This document shows positions 53,892 to 62,727 of a stretch of 64,000 bases of DNA, piece after piece. How positions within the stretch are numbered: position 1 is the first letter of the stretch; each line of letters starts with the position of its first letter. The translations under genes were made by a program, and so were the position numbers. Under the pieces are notes generated by a model. That model saw only the letters and a list, made by a program, of their open reading frames with translations. It was not told the DNA's origin and made no database searches. The DNA comes from Salinibacterium sp. SWN167 (lineage in GTDB: Bacteria > Actinomycetota > Actinomycetes > Actinomycetales > Microbacteriaceae): assembly GCF_015864665.1 (NCBI RefSeq), contig NZ_JADYWU010000002.1, forward strand, positions 248,001 through 312,000, in the 5' to 3' direction.

Positions 53892-55331
53892 ATGAGAAGT
53901 GCAGACCTATTCTCGATGCCAGCTCTGGCGACAGTGAACGGCGCAGATTTTGCGACCGAAACAACCTTTGGCGTTATTAACCCGTCGACAGGCGCCGTCT
54001 TTGCCCAAGCACCCGCGGTGACTCCGCTGCAGCTAGATCTCGTTTTTGCTGCAGCGGATCGAGCCTTCCAGATGTGGAAGCGGGACGACGAGTTCCGTCG
54101 TGCCGGCCTGCTGGCCGCAGCAGCCGCGATTGAGGCTGCCGTCGAGGAACTGGCGCCTATCCTCACCGCTGAACAGGGGAAACCGCTCGCTGACTCACGG
54201 ATGGAATTTCTCGGCGCTGCCATGTGGCTGCGTTACTTCGCGGAGCTCGAGGTGCCGAGGGAAGTAATCCGAGACGACGCCGAAGGGTACGAAGAGGTTT
54301 TGCGCCGCCCGATGGGCGTCGTGAGCGCCATAACGCCGTGGAATTTTCCCATCACGCTCGCTATGTGGAAGATCGCACCAGCATTGCGCGCTGGAAACAC
54401 AATTGTGGTGAAGCCTTCTCCCTATACGCCTCTAGCTACACTCGCCCTCGCGAAGGTTTTGCGCGGGGTGTTGCCGGATGGCGTGCTCAACGTTGTTACG
54501 GGGCCGGATCCGCTTGGTGCCGCAATGGTTTCGCATCCAGTTCCGCGTAAGGTCAGCTTCACCGGATCGACCGCAGTGGGCAAGCGCGTTGCTGTTGCAG
54601 CCGCAGAAGATCTCAAACGAGTCACTCTTGAGTTGGGCGGCAACGACCCCGCCATTATTCTCCGGGACGTCAATGTCCAGGAGGTCGCAGACAGCCTCTT
54701 CTGGAGCGCGTTCGCCAATAACGGCCAGATTTGCCTAGCCGTCAAACGTGTATATGCGCACAAAGATGTCAAGCAGGAACTGGTAGAAGCACTCGGCGAG
54801 ATCGCGCGTAAGGCCCGCATCGATGACGGTATGACTGACGGGGTGCAGCTCGGTCCGATCAATAACAAGCCACAGTTCGAGCGAGTGAAAGACCTTGTGC
54901 GCGACGCTGTGGGGCGGGGAGCTCGGGTGGTTGCCGGTGGTGAAGCGCTTGACCGGGACGGCTACTTCTACAAGCCAACCATTCTCGACGGTGTCGAGGA
55001 TGATTTCAGAGTTGTTGACGAAGAACAGTTTGGACCTGTTCTGCCGATTCTCGAGTTCACCGATGAATCCGATGCAATCGACCGGGCGAACAACAGCGAG
55101 TACGGGCTCACCGCATCAGTGTGGTCAGCCGATACCGAGCACGCGCTTGCGGTCGCGTCACACATCGACAGTGGGCAGGTTTCGATCAACGCCCATGGGC
55201 GAGGAGTGTTGCCACACCTTCCATTCGGTGGCCACAAATGGAGCGGCGTTGGAGTTGAGAACGGCCCGTGGGGGCTGCACAGCTTCACCGAGCTCCAGGT
55301 CGTCGCGGGCCCACCGCGAAAGAAGAACTAA
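53892..55331 (+). CDS. Aldehyde dehydrogenase
   Basis: A 479-aa NAD(P)-dependent enzyme. VVSAITPWNFPITLAMWKIA, the cofactor loop SFTGSTAVGKR, the general-base Glu in LELGGNDPAI and the nucleophile Cys in NNGQICLAVKRV are all present. The ATG at 53892 follows GAGGGGGGG. It is close in sequence to the second aldehyde dehydrogenase starting at 62728; the two share most motif segments. Expected to make the carboxylic acid later activated by the CoA transferase. Confidence 0.92.
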   Translation: MRSADLFSMPALATVNGADFATETTFGVINPSTGAVFAQAPAVTPLQLDLVFAAADRAFQMWKRDDEFRRAGLLAAAAAIEAAVEELAPILTAEQGKPLADSRMEFLGAAMWLRYFAELEVPREVIRDDAEGYEEVLRRPMGVVSAITPWNFPITLAMWKIAPALRAGNTIVVKPSPYTPLATLALAKVLRGVLPDGVLNVVTGPDPLGAAMVSHPVPRKVSFTGSTAVGKRVAVAAAEDLKRVTLELGGNDPAIILRDVNVQEVADSLFWSAFANNGQICLAVKRVYAHKDVKQELVEALGEIARKARIDDGMTDGVQLGPINNKPQFERVKDLVRDAVGRGARVVAGGEALDRDGYFYKPTILDGVEDDFRVVDEEQFGPVLPILEFTDESDAIDRANNSEYGLTASVWSADTEHALAVASHIDSGQVSINAHGRGVLPHLPFGGHKWSGVGVENGPWGLHSFTELQVVAGPPRKKN

Positions 55332-55440
55332 AGGACTAGAACACCATTTTCCGGGGTGGCGTGCAGGCGTCACCTCGGTCTATCAAGGCCAACTGGTCGG
55401 GCGACCGTAGCCGCTACATGAAACTCAATGAGGAGAAATA

Positions 55441-56799
55441 ATGAGCATGACTACCGCTGTTCGAAAAAGACGGAGCCCGTGGTGGGTGGTATTTGGCGGG
55501 GGTGTCGCTGGCGCGTTCGGTCCCGGTCCGGTCGTTCTCAGCACCCTCGGTATCTTTGTTATCCCGATCACTGATGAGACGGGGTGGGGGAGGACTGTCG
55601 TTACTGGCGCCTATTCTGTGGCGGCTATCGGCATGGCCATCGGACTTCCCATCGTCGGCCGTATGGTTGACAAGTATGCGTTGCGCCCGGTCCTTGTGAT
55701 TTGCTGGACCGGCTTCACAGCCTTCACCGCGGTCATCGCGCTTACGCCGGCTGATAACGTCGTACTTTTCTTGGTACCTTTCTTCCTGCTTGGCTTCTTC
55801 GGAGCAGGAACATCGCTCACCTTCACCAAGGCGTTAATGAGTTGGTTCGACAACAAGCGGGCACTCGCCGTCGGTGTCATGGCAGCGATTACTGGGCTCG
55901 GTACTTCGTTCGTGCCCATCATCGCGGGTGTATTTATTGGCAACTACGGTTGGCGTACCGCCTACCCGCTGATGGCTCTCATCGCCTTGGTTGTCGCGCT
56001 CACCATGACCTTTGCGTTTGTCCGCGTGCGTGCCGAGCGCAGTGTTAAGGGGCGACTAGTTACCGAGTCCGTCGAAGATGGCGAGGTTGTCAGCCTTGAA
56101 TTGCCAGGGCTCACCTTGGGAGAGGCGCTGCGAGGGCGCCACTTCTGGATGCTCGCGCTCGCACTTGGTTTTGTCGGTGTCACAATCGTTGGCTTGCAAG
56201 TTCACTTGGTGCCCATGATGTCGGACCGCGGGCTTGGTGTGCCGCAAGCGGTATTGCTGGTGACGATATTCGGGCTCGCATCGCTCGTTGGGCGACTTGT
56301 TGGGGGCGTGCTCATCGACAGGATTGATGGGCGCATTATTGGCCCGATCGTGATTATCGCTCCGGCCATCGGCATTTTCTTCCTTCACACCCCCTTCTTG
56401 AGCGCGGCGATCGCGGTCGGTCTCATCGGGCTTGCGTACGGAATTGAAGCGGACTTGATCGCTTTCTTTGTCAGCCGTTACCTCGGCATGAAGCACTTCG
56501 GACGTATCCTCGGCGTCGTGCTTTCTGCCTTCCTGCTGGGAACCGCGTTCGGCCCGCTCTTGCTCGGTCTTGCCTACGACACATTCGGGTCGTACGAGCC
56601 GGTGATTCCGGTACTCGCAGGTGTACTCGTGGTTTCTGCGATCACGATTGCGTTTCTCGGTAAGTACCCCTACCCCGCTATCGAAGGCTTCGATAAGGTC
56701 GCGGCGACAGATGAAATGGCCGCTGCTGAAGCGCTGAGCAAACTTGCTCGGCAGGAGGACTCGCAGGCAGAGGCAAGTGAGACTGTGCTGACCAAGTAG
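55441..56799 (+). CDS. MFS transporter, oxalate/formate- or monocarboxylate-type
   Basis: A 452-aa transporter with twelve membrane segments; WWVVFGGGVAGAFGPGPV at the N-terminus and the loop GRMVDKYALRPVLVICW after segment 2 are typical of the OFA/monocarboxylate branch. The C-terminal 45 residues are polar and Glu/Ala-rich. Part of the P450 operon by spacing (109 bp after the aldehyde dehydrogenase); it probably moves an acid substrate or product. Confidence 0.82.
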   Translation: MSMTTAVRKRRSPWWVVFGGGVAGAFGPGPVVLSTLGIFVIPITDETGWGRTVVTGAYSVAAIGMAIGLPIVGRMVDKYALRPVLVICWTGFTAFTAVIALTPADNVVLFLVPFFLLGFFGAGTSLTFTKALMSWFDNKRALAVGVMAAITGLGTSFVPIIAGVFIGNYGWRTAYPLMALIALVVALTMTFAFVRVRAERSVKGRLVTESVEDGEVVSLELPGLTLGEALRGRHFWMLALALGFVGVTIVGLQVHLVPMMSDRGLGVPQAVLLVTIFGLASLVGRLVGGVLIDRIDGRIIGPIVIIAPAIGIFFLHTPFLSAAIAVGLIGLAYGIEADLIAFFVSRYLGMKHFGRILGVVLSAFLLGTAFGPLLLGLAYDTFGSYEPVIPVLAGVLVVSAITIAFLGKYPYPAIEGFDKVAATDEMAAAEALSKLARQEDSQAEASETVLTK

Positions 56800-56814
56800 T
56801 ACCCGTTTGTTTGA

Positions 56815-56851
56815 GTGCGCCGCGCAGGAATCAGTTTTTTGCGCGGCGCAC
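56815..56851 (+). terminator. Hairpin between the MFS and HtaA-domain genes
   Basis: gtgcgccgcgca (56815-56826) pairs perfectly with tgcgcggcgcac (56840-56851); the 13-nt loop contains six T. It lies just ahead of the ribosome site of the next gene and may terminate or attenuate the P450 operon, or protect its 3' end. Confidence 0.65.
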
Positions 56852-56876
56852 ATCAATACCACTGAGGAGTAACCAT

Positions 56877-57341
56877 ATGTCAGGACCGGTCAGCCCTTAT
56901 TTGGCATGGAATGTAAAAACGGCATTCCGCTCTTACGTTGAAGACGTTGGTGGAACTATCGAGGTGACTGATGGTGCGGCAAAGCAGCAGCAAGCTTTTT
57001 TGTTCCCGTTTGTTGCGGAGGGCGACGGGGTTCTGAAATTCGGTGGAGCGGTTCGGTTTAGTGCCCACGCTGGAGCCATGAACTTGTTGATCTCGGACCC
57101 CTGGGTCCACGTGGATAATGACGGCAGTCGGCTCAGCGTTGCTGGCACAGAGGCCACCCGCACTGCCGGGCTCCGCTTGTTCCTTGCGCAGTTGAGCACT
57201 CCGGCTCACGGCGCCGAGGGGGCCGATGTTTCTTCAGTTCTTCTCGAAGCAGCGTTGCTTTCAGAGGGCGCTGTAGCGTTCGATTTCCGCTACGCGGCCG
57301 GCACGCAGCTCGACCCCGTTCGCCATTCTGTTTCTACGTGA
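56877..57341 (+). CDS. HtaA-domain protein without signal peptide
   Basis: A 154-aa protein made of one HtaA-like domain: YLAWNVKTAFRSYV at the start and the stretch GGAVRFSAHAGAMNLLISDP in the middle match the heme-transport-associated domain of corynebacterial HtaA proteins, including the conserved Tyr and His positions. Those relatives are exported and membrane-anchored; this one has neither signal peptide nor anchor, so it should be cytoplasmic. ATG 56877 follows GAGGAG. Its place beside a P450 operon allows a heme-handling role, or a lipocalin-like role with the hydrophobic substrate; both are guesses. Confidence 0.7.
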   Translation: MSGPVSPYLAWNVKTAFRSYVEDVGGTIEVTDGAAKQQQAFLFPFVAEGDGVLKFGGAVRFSAHAGAMNLLISDPWVHVDNDGSRLSVAGTEATRTAGLRLFLAQLSTPAHGAEGADVSSVLLEAALLSEGAVAFDFRYAAGTQLDPVRHSVST

Positions 57342-57407
57342 GCGTCAGAGCAGTTCATTCCTAAATCGAGTTCACCTCTCCCTGTAGCGGCGTCGCGAGT
57401 TCCGGCG

Positions 57408-57478
57408 ATGCATACATTTCTCACGATTCAGGCGGTTTGAGCCTCAATTTCTGAATTGAATGCGCTGAATGTATACAA
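57408..57478. promoter_or_regulatory. Pair of GTATAC-type sites upstream of the MaoC gene
   Basis: atgtatacaa (57469-57478) is a good match and atgcatacat (57408-57417) a weaker one; centres are 61 bp apart. The MaoC start is at 57528 after AAAGGAG. Confidence 0.55.
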
Positions 57479-57527
57479 AAAGTCTAAATCCGGCTAATCT
57501 GGATCCATCAAACAAAGGAGTTCGATC

Positions 57528-58367
57528 GTGGCCATCGATACGTCATACGTAGGTAAAACTGGCGCCCCGCTGCGGCGCACGTGGGAATCAAAAGATGCAT
57601 TGCTCTATGCGGTCGCTGTGGGCGCGGGTCAGGGCGATGCGTCAGCCGAGCTGGAGTTCACTACAGAGAATTCTGCTGTTCAACAGCGCGTGCTGCCATC
57701 ATTCATTTGTGTCGCGGCTGGCGGACCACTGCCCGACGGCTTCAGCATCGATATGACCAAGATGCTGCACGCGGACATGGGGTTCGAGTTGTTCGGCGAC
57801 TTGGATGCCAGCGGAGACGTCACATCCACCGCTTCGATCACTGGAATTTTTGACAAGGGTTCAGGCGCCCTAGTATCAACCGCTACCGACGTGGTCGACA
57901 CGGCTAGTGGAGAGCTCGTTGCGCGTCTACAGTCGGGAATGTTCGTGCGCGGTGAAGGCGGATTCGGAGGCGAGCGTGGACCCGGCGATGGTTGGGAGCA
58001 GCCCGATCGAGAACCCGACGTCATCATCACCTACGAGACTCGCCCAGAACAAGCACTGCTCTACCGTTTGACTGGCGACCGCAACCCGTTGCACAGCGAC
58101 CCAACATTTGCCGCACGTGCAGGATTTCCGGCGCCGATTTTGCACGGCATGTGCACCTATGGCTTCACCGCCCGAGCACTCCTGCACGGCATCGCGGGTT
58201 CCGATCCGTCGCGATTCGGCAGTATGCACGCACGATTCACAAAGGTCGTTTCCCTCGGGGAGACGCTCACTGTGCGGATGTGGTCGGAGGATTCGGGCGC
58301 CCGATTCCAGACGCTCAATAGTGCGGGCGAAGTTGTGCTCGACCGCGGATCGATGACGCTACGATGA
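57528..58367 (+). CDS. MaoC-family (R)-enoyl-CoA hydratase, double hot-dog
   Basis: A 279-aa hydratase 2 homologue. The N-terminal hot-dog begins with LLYAVAVGAG; the C-terminal one carries the hydratase 2 signature YRLTGDRNPLHSDPTFA (catalytic Asp and His) and FPAPILHGMCTYGF. This is the hydratase half of MFE-2-type beta-oxidation, matching the SDR at 49040. GTG start after AAAGGAG; 4-bp overlap with the CoA-transferase gene. Confidence 0.93.
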   Translation: MAIDTSYVGKTGAPLRRTWESKDALLYAVAVGAGQGDASAELEFTTENSAVQQRVLPSFICVAAGGPLPDGFSIDMTKMLHADMGFELFGDLDASGDVTSTASITGIFDKGSGALVSTATDVVDTASGELVARLQSGMFVRGEGGFGGERGPGDGWEQPDREPDVIITYETRPEQALLYRLTGDRNPLHSDPTFAARAGFPAPILHGMCTYGFTARALLHGIAGSDPSRFGSMHARFTKVVSLGETLTVRMWSEDSGARFQTLNSAGEVVLDRGSMTLR

Positions 58368-60715
58368 GCGTCCGTAAACAGGCCGGGGGCGACGATACGA
58401 GCGCACTGGCAGACATCCGAGTACTCGATCTCAGCACCGGAATCGCGGCGCCCGTCGCGAGTATGTTCCTTGGTGACTTCGGCGCAGACGTGATCAAAGT
58501 CGCCTCGCCTGAACCAGACGTCTACGATTCGCTGCCCGGTGCCGCTGTATGGAATCGTAACAAGCGCTCCGTCGTCATTGATTCGACGGTGGAAGCGGAC
58601 CGAGACTGGTTAGTGGCTGCCATCGGCAACGCGGATGTGTGCATTCTGGGCGCCGCAGACAGCCTAGCGGCCTGGGGCCCGGAGGTTGAGTCTGCGGCTG
58701 CGGCAAACATCAGACTCATCGAGCTTCGAATGCCGCCCTACCTTGACGGTTACGCACCGTGGGAGGGTGAGTCAAATGGTCTCTTGGCAGCATATGGCGG
58801 ACAAGCGATGCGGCAGTCGTCAGTCGCGGGCGGTCCGATCGAGACCATGTCGCCGTATCTCCTCTATATCCATGGCGTGTGGGCAGCGGCATGTTTAGTT
58901 GCTGCGTTGGTCGAACGCACGGTTTCCGGGCTCGGGCAAGTGGTGACGGTCACTGGTGTTCAAGGATTGATCGAGGCAACAGTCACTGCGATGAGCGTCG
59001 ATCCCACCCTGCCTGACCCCTCGATGAAAGTTGGTCCAGCGGGGCGTCATCCTACCTACCGTCAGTTCCGCTGTTCCGACGGTACCTGGATTTCCTGTGG
59101 TGCTCTCGGCCCGAAGTTTGAAACGGGTCTGCTGAAAGCCCTCGGCCTCGACGACATTCTCGCTGACCCAAGAATCGACGGGGTATCAGCTCGAATGGCG
59201 CTCACGGAGAATTTCGAATGGTGTTTGCCAAAACTCGTCGACGCTTTCGCTTCGCGCACGCGGGAGGAATCGCTCGCGCTGCTTTCCAGCATTGGCATTC
59301 CTTGCGGCCCCGCGATGAGCAGGGAAGAATGGCTCGATCACCCACAGATTCGCGGAATCGGTATGCGGGTGGAGATCGACGATCCGGCCCGTGGTCGTGT
59401 CGTAATGCCTGGCTCAGCGATTAATCTCACACGCACACCAGCACGATTCGACCGCCATGCTCCCTCGCATGGCGAACACAACGGCGCCACGCCTTGGAGC
59501 GCTCGTCCCGTTTCTGAGGAGCCGGCGCCCCGTTTCGTTGAGGGCCCGCTCGCGGGATTCCGAGTACTCAATATGGGAACCTTTGTGGCCTCGCCCTACG
59601 CAGGATTCCTCTTGAAGGAACTGGGGGCTGATGTGATCAAGGTTGAGCCACTCACAGGCGACCCATTCCGCGGTTCGGGTTACGCCTACAACAGAGGGAT
59701 GCGCAGTCTTGCGATTGATCTGAAATCTGAGGCAGGGCAGGGCGCGTTCCATCGGCTCGTCAAGGTCAGTGATGTCGTGATCGACGGCATGCGCCCTGGG
59801 GTGATGTCCAGTCTTAATATCGACTACGAGAAACTCGCCGAAATCAACCAAAATATCGTCACGATGTCGCTCTCTGCCTATGGTGAAGGTGGGCCGCTCT
59901 CGCAGGCTCCGGGGGTCGACATGGTCGTTCAGGCGATGAGCGGAATGATGACATCGTGGGGCGGGGAGGATGACCCTGTTGCAAATACGATCGCTATCAA
60001 CGACGTGACTGCAGCCGCGCTCTCTGCGCTCACGTGCGTTCTAGCGCTCTACGACAGGCAGCAAACCGGTCGGGGGCAGCGCACCTGGGACTCGCTGGCG
60101 GCGGTTTCGGTCTTCCTGCAGATGGGAGACATGGTCAAGTACGATGGCCGTCCGGAGCTGGCCGTTGGGCGCAGCGACCTTCGAGGCCTCTCACCAGTGC
60201 AGTCATACTATGAGACTTCGGATGGGTGGATCTACGTTGATTCCACGCTCGTCAAGGGAGGGCCGGCAGCAGCAACCTCGATGCTGGTGTTCGCGGAACT
60301 CATAAACTCAGACACTTCTTCCGGTGACATGGACGCTGTTCGTGAGTCGCTGGCAAAGTCGTTGCGCGAGTTGACGAGCGAGGAGGCGGTGGCTGCTGTT
60401 TCGGCGGCAGGGCTTCGTGCAGTGCAAGCGCGGCCGCTGAGTTCAGTGCTCCGTGATCCACGTTTGCTTGACGCAGAGGCAGTGCATGTGCGCACAGCCG
60501 ACGATAAGAGCAGCTTCATGATGACAGCGCGTTATGCCGGATTCAGTCGGACTCAGCGTCGCGGGCCTTTGAGCCCGGATGGGGTCGGGCAAAGCACGGT
60601 AGCCGTGCTCACAGAAGCCGGGTTCGACGACGACGAGATCACTGCGTTGCTTGAGGTTGGCGCTGTGCGGACGGGCGGCCCTGTGCAGCACGTCTTGCCG
60701 ATCGCGTACCGCTAG
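58364..60715 (+). CDS. Two-domain CaiB/BaiF-type (class III) CoA transferase
   Basis: A 783-aa fusion of two CoA-transferase III domains. Domain 1 (about 15-390) opens IRVLDLSTGIAAPVASMFLG; domain 2 (about 397-780) opens FRVLNMGTFVASPYAGFLL. The catalytic Asp segment PGVDMVVQAMSG is visible in domain 2 only; the matching stretch of domain 1 (LAAYGGQAMRQSS) has no Asp, so the first half is probably structural. Family proteins work as interlocked dimers, and a fusion may mimic that. Likely activates the carboxylate from the aldehyde dehydrogenase step. Confidence 0.88.
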   Translation: MSVRKQAGGDDTSALADIRVLDLSTGIAAPVASMFLGDFGADVIKVASPEPDVYDSLPGAAVWNRNKRSVVIDSTVEADRDWLVAAIGNADVCILGAADSLAAWGPEVESAAAANIRLIELRMPPYLDGYAPWEGESNGLLAAYGGQAMRQSSVAGGPIETMSPYLLYIHGVWAAACLVAALVERTVSGLGQVVTVTGVQGLIEATVTAMSVDPTLPDPSMKVGPAGRHPTYRQFRCSDGTWISCGALGPKFETGLLKALGLDDILADPRIDGVSARMALTENFEWCLPKLVDAFASRTREESLALLSSIGIPCGPAMSREEWLDHPQIRGIGMRVEIDDPARGRVVMPGSAINLTRTPARFDRHAPSHGEHNGATPWSARPVSEEPAPRFVEGPLAGFRVLNMGTFVASPYAGFLLKELGADVIKVEPLTGDPFRGSGYAYNRGMRSLAIDLKSEAGQGAFHRLVKVSDVVIDGMRPGVMSSLNIDYEKLAEINQNIVTMSLSAYGEGGPLSQAPGVDMVVQAMSGMMTSWGGEDDPVANTIAINDVTAAALSALTCVLALYDRQQTGRGQRTWDSLAAVSVFLQMGDMVKYDGRPELAVGRSDLRGLSPVQSYYETSDGWIYVDSTLVKGGPAAATSMLVFAELINSDTSSGDMDAVRESLAKSLRELTSEEAVAAVSAAGLRAVQARPLSSVLRDPRLLDAEAVHVRTADDKSSFMMTARYAGFSRTQRRGPLSPDGVGQSTVAVLTEAGFDDDEITALLEVGAVRTGGPVQHVLPIAYR

Positions 60716-60737
60716 GGGACCAAGCCAGAGTGACTCT

Positions 60738-60774
60738 CTTCCGGCCCAGTACCGCTATGCGGCTGGGCCGGAAG
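60738..60774. terminator. Bidirectional terminator between CoA transferase and aldo/keto reductase genes
   Basis: cttccggcccag (60738-60749) pairs perfectly with ctgggccggaag (60763-60774), with a further ccgc/gcgg inner stem. It stands between convergent genes and can serve both. Confidence 0.8.
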
Positions 60775-60780
60775 CCGAGT

Positions 60781-61626
60781 TTAACCGTGGAGTGAAGCGA
60801 ATTGCTCGTCAGTCAGAGTGATTTCTTCCGCTCCGAGATTTTCGCGAAGATGCTGTTGAGACGATGTACCTGGAATTGGCAGCATGACGTCTGAGCGCTT
60901 GAGCAGCCAAGCGATGGCGACCTGCGCGGGAGTGCTTCCCGTCTCCGATGCAACGCGAACCACGGCGTCTGCCGTCGTGAGGTTGCCGGTATCGAGCGGA
61001 AACCACGGGATGAAACCAATCCCATTGGCTGCGGCGTAATCAAGTACATTCTCGAAGTCGCGGAATCCAAGGTTGTAGCGATTCTGGACGGTGACGATCT
61101 CGGCGACAGCGCGAGCTTGCTCGATTTGCTCGACGGTTACCTCGGAGAGTCCAATGTGACGAATCTTGCCTTCTTGCTGCAGCGCCTTCAGCTCACCGAC
61201 TTGATCCTCGAGTGGAACCGTCGGGTCAACCCGATGCAACTGTAATAGGTCGATGCGTTCGAGGCCGAGGTTGCGCAGGCTTAACTCAGTCTGCTGACGA
61301 AGGTACTCGGGGCGACCAAGGGGGATCCACTGGTTGGGGCCCTGTCGGGTGAATCCAACTTTGGTGGCGATTACGACATCGTTGCGGTAGGGGTGAAGTG
61401 CCTCTCGGATAAGGGCATCGGTGACGTACGGGCCGTAGACGTCTGCGGTGTCGATCAGCGTGACGCCGAGTTCCACAGCGAGTCTGATCACCGCGACGGC
61501 GTCGTCGCGGTTGGTTGGCCAATCCCAAACGCCGGGCCCAGTGAGTTGCATGGTTCCGTAGCCGATTCGACGCACGGGGAGGTCGCCGCCGATTGCTAGT
61601 TGCTGGTTGATCGCTTCGGTGCTCAT
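60781..61626 (-). CDS. Aldo/keto reductase
   Basis: A 281-aa NADPH-dependent TIM-barrel reductase. The catalytic tetrad is Asp and Tyr in LIDTADVYGP, Lys in VIATKVGF and His in LLQLHRVDP. It resembles the YdbC/oxidoreductase group. Divergent from the enoyl-CoA hydratase-like gene, with an operator-like site upstream; AAAGGAA precedes the ATG. It may reduce a keto or aldehyde intermediate. Confidence 0.9.
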   Translation of the reverse strand: MSTEAINQQLAIGGDLPVRRIGYGTMQLTGPGVWDWPTNRDDAVAVIRLAVELGVTLIDTADVYGPYVTDALIREALHPYRNDVVIATKVGFTRQGPNQWIPLGRPEYLRQQTELSLRNLGLERIDLLQLHRVDPTVPLEDQVGELKALQQEGKIRHIGLSEVTVEQIEQARAVAEIVTVQNRYNLGFRDFENVLDYAAANGIGFIPWFPLDTGNLTTADAVVRVASETGSTPAQVAIAWLLKRSDVMLPIPGTSSQQHLRENLGAEEITLTDEQFASLHG

Positions 61627-61648
61627 CGTGTTCCTTTCGATCTGCGTA

Positions 61649-61721
61649 TTGTATACTTTTGCGCCCAGAACGCTAGACTGTTAGGCGTGAATCGCTTAGA
61701 AATTGTTTCATTGGTATACAA
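61649..61721. promoter_or_regulatory. Two GTATAC operators in the divergent AKR / enoyl-CoA hydratase promoter
   Basis: ttgtatactt (61649-61658) and tggtatacaa (61712-61721) have centres exactly 63 bp apart (six helical turns). The first overlaps a leftward -10 (TACAAT) for the aldo/keto reductase; the second overlaps a rightward TATACA 16 bp from the hydratase ATG. Confidence 0.65.
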
Positions 61722-61736
61722 CATCGGTCTCGCGTG

Positions 61737-62516
61737 ATGACGGACGGAAACCTCGCCGTGACGCAGGACTGTGCCGTCGCGACCATCACAATTTCCAACC
61801 CGCCCCGACGAAACGCGATGACGCTATCGATGTGGCAGTCGTTCGAGCCGACTCTGGCGAGGCTAGCGGATGACTCAACCGTCACCGTCGTGGTGATTCG
61901 CGGTGCGGAGGGGCACTTCTCGGCGGGCGCAGATATTGGCTCGCTCGATTCCATCCTTGATCCAAGCGTGGGGTTAGGAGGGTGGGTTTCTCGTGCAGAG
62001 GAGGCGATCGCTGCCTTCCCCAAGCCGACAGTGGCCGCGATCGAGGGGATTTGTTTTGGCGGTGGTTGGGAAGTTGCGGCGGCCTGTGACCTACGTGTGG
62101 CGGCCACGAGTTCAAGTTTGGCCATAACGCCGGCAAAAATTGGCATCATCTACCCGTTGTCGGGCATCACGAGGCTAGTGAATATCGTCGGCCCGGCCCG
62201 GGCCAAGTACTTGCTCTTTACTGGCAATAGCGTCTCGGCTACCGAGGCTTACGAAATGGGATTGATCACTTCGGTCGTCGCGGATGAACATTTCCCATCG
62301 AGCCTTGAGTCGCTCTGTGCCGATCTGGTGGCTAGATCTCAGCTCTCGATTCATTCTACTAAGCAGCTCATCGGCGCTCTCGTGTCAGGCGATGGCGATG
62401 TCGAGCAGCTCTACGCGCGCTGGTGGGAAGAGCTGAAGGTGAGCGAGGACCCCTCGATCGGGGCCGCAGCTTTCGCCGCACGGGAGAAACCTAGGTTCGT
62501 GTGGGGGCGCGACTAG
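61737..62516 (+). CDS. Enoyl-CoA hydratase/isomerase-family protein
   Basis: A 259-aa crotonase-fold enzyme. The CoA oxyanion segments HFSAGADIGSL and GICFGGGWEVAAACDL (first catalytic Glu) are present. The second catalytic Glu is lost: the usual PEIxLG loop reads TPAKIGIIYPLSG. It could therefore be an isomerase, lyase or specialised hydratase. ATG 61737 is used; a GTG at 61734 adds one residue. No clear ribosome site; the transcript may be almost leaderless. Confidence 0.85.
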   Translation: MTDGNLAVTQDCAVATITISNPPRRNAMTLSMWQSFEPTLARLADDSTVTVVVIRGAEGHFSAGADIGSLDSILDPSVGLGGWVSRAEEAIAAFPKPTVAAIEGICFGGGWEVAAACDLRVAATSSSLAITPAKIGIIYPLSGITRLVNIVGPARAKYLLFTGNSVSATEAYEMGLITSVVADEHFPSSLESLCADLVARSQLSIHSTKQLIGALVSGDGDVEQLYARWWEELKVSEDPSIGAAAFAAREKPRFVWGRD

Positions 62517-62546
62517 CTGTCACGCCCTGTGTCGCAAGAATGCATG

Positions 62547-62619
62547 ATGTATACAATCTTGCGTTTTAGGATCCCTGTGAGGATGAATACCCCACATTTT
62601 CAGATTAAAAAGTATACAA
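62547..62619. promoter_or_regulatory. Two GTATAC operators upstream of the second aldehyde dehydrogenase
   Basis: atgtatacaa (62547-62556) and aagtatacaa (62610-62619) have centres exactly 63 bp apart, the same spacing as at the AKR/hydratase promoter. The rest of the 211-bp spacer 62517-62727 holds no gene. Confidence 0.65.
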
Positions 62620-62727
62620 ACAACGCACGTCGGACTATTCTGGCGAGTACGCTTTCAACGGCGTCAAAGGGTTTAGCAACACCAGGTCGTCGGAGTCGAT
62701 GACCTCGGTTACGAGAGGAAGATTTCA

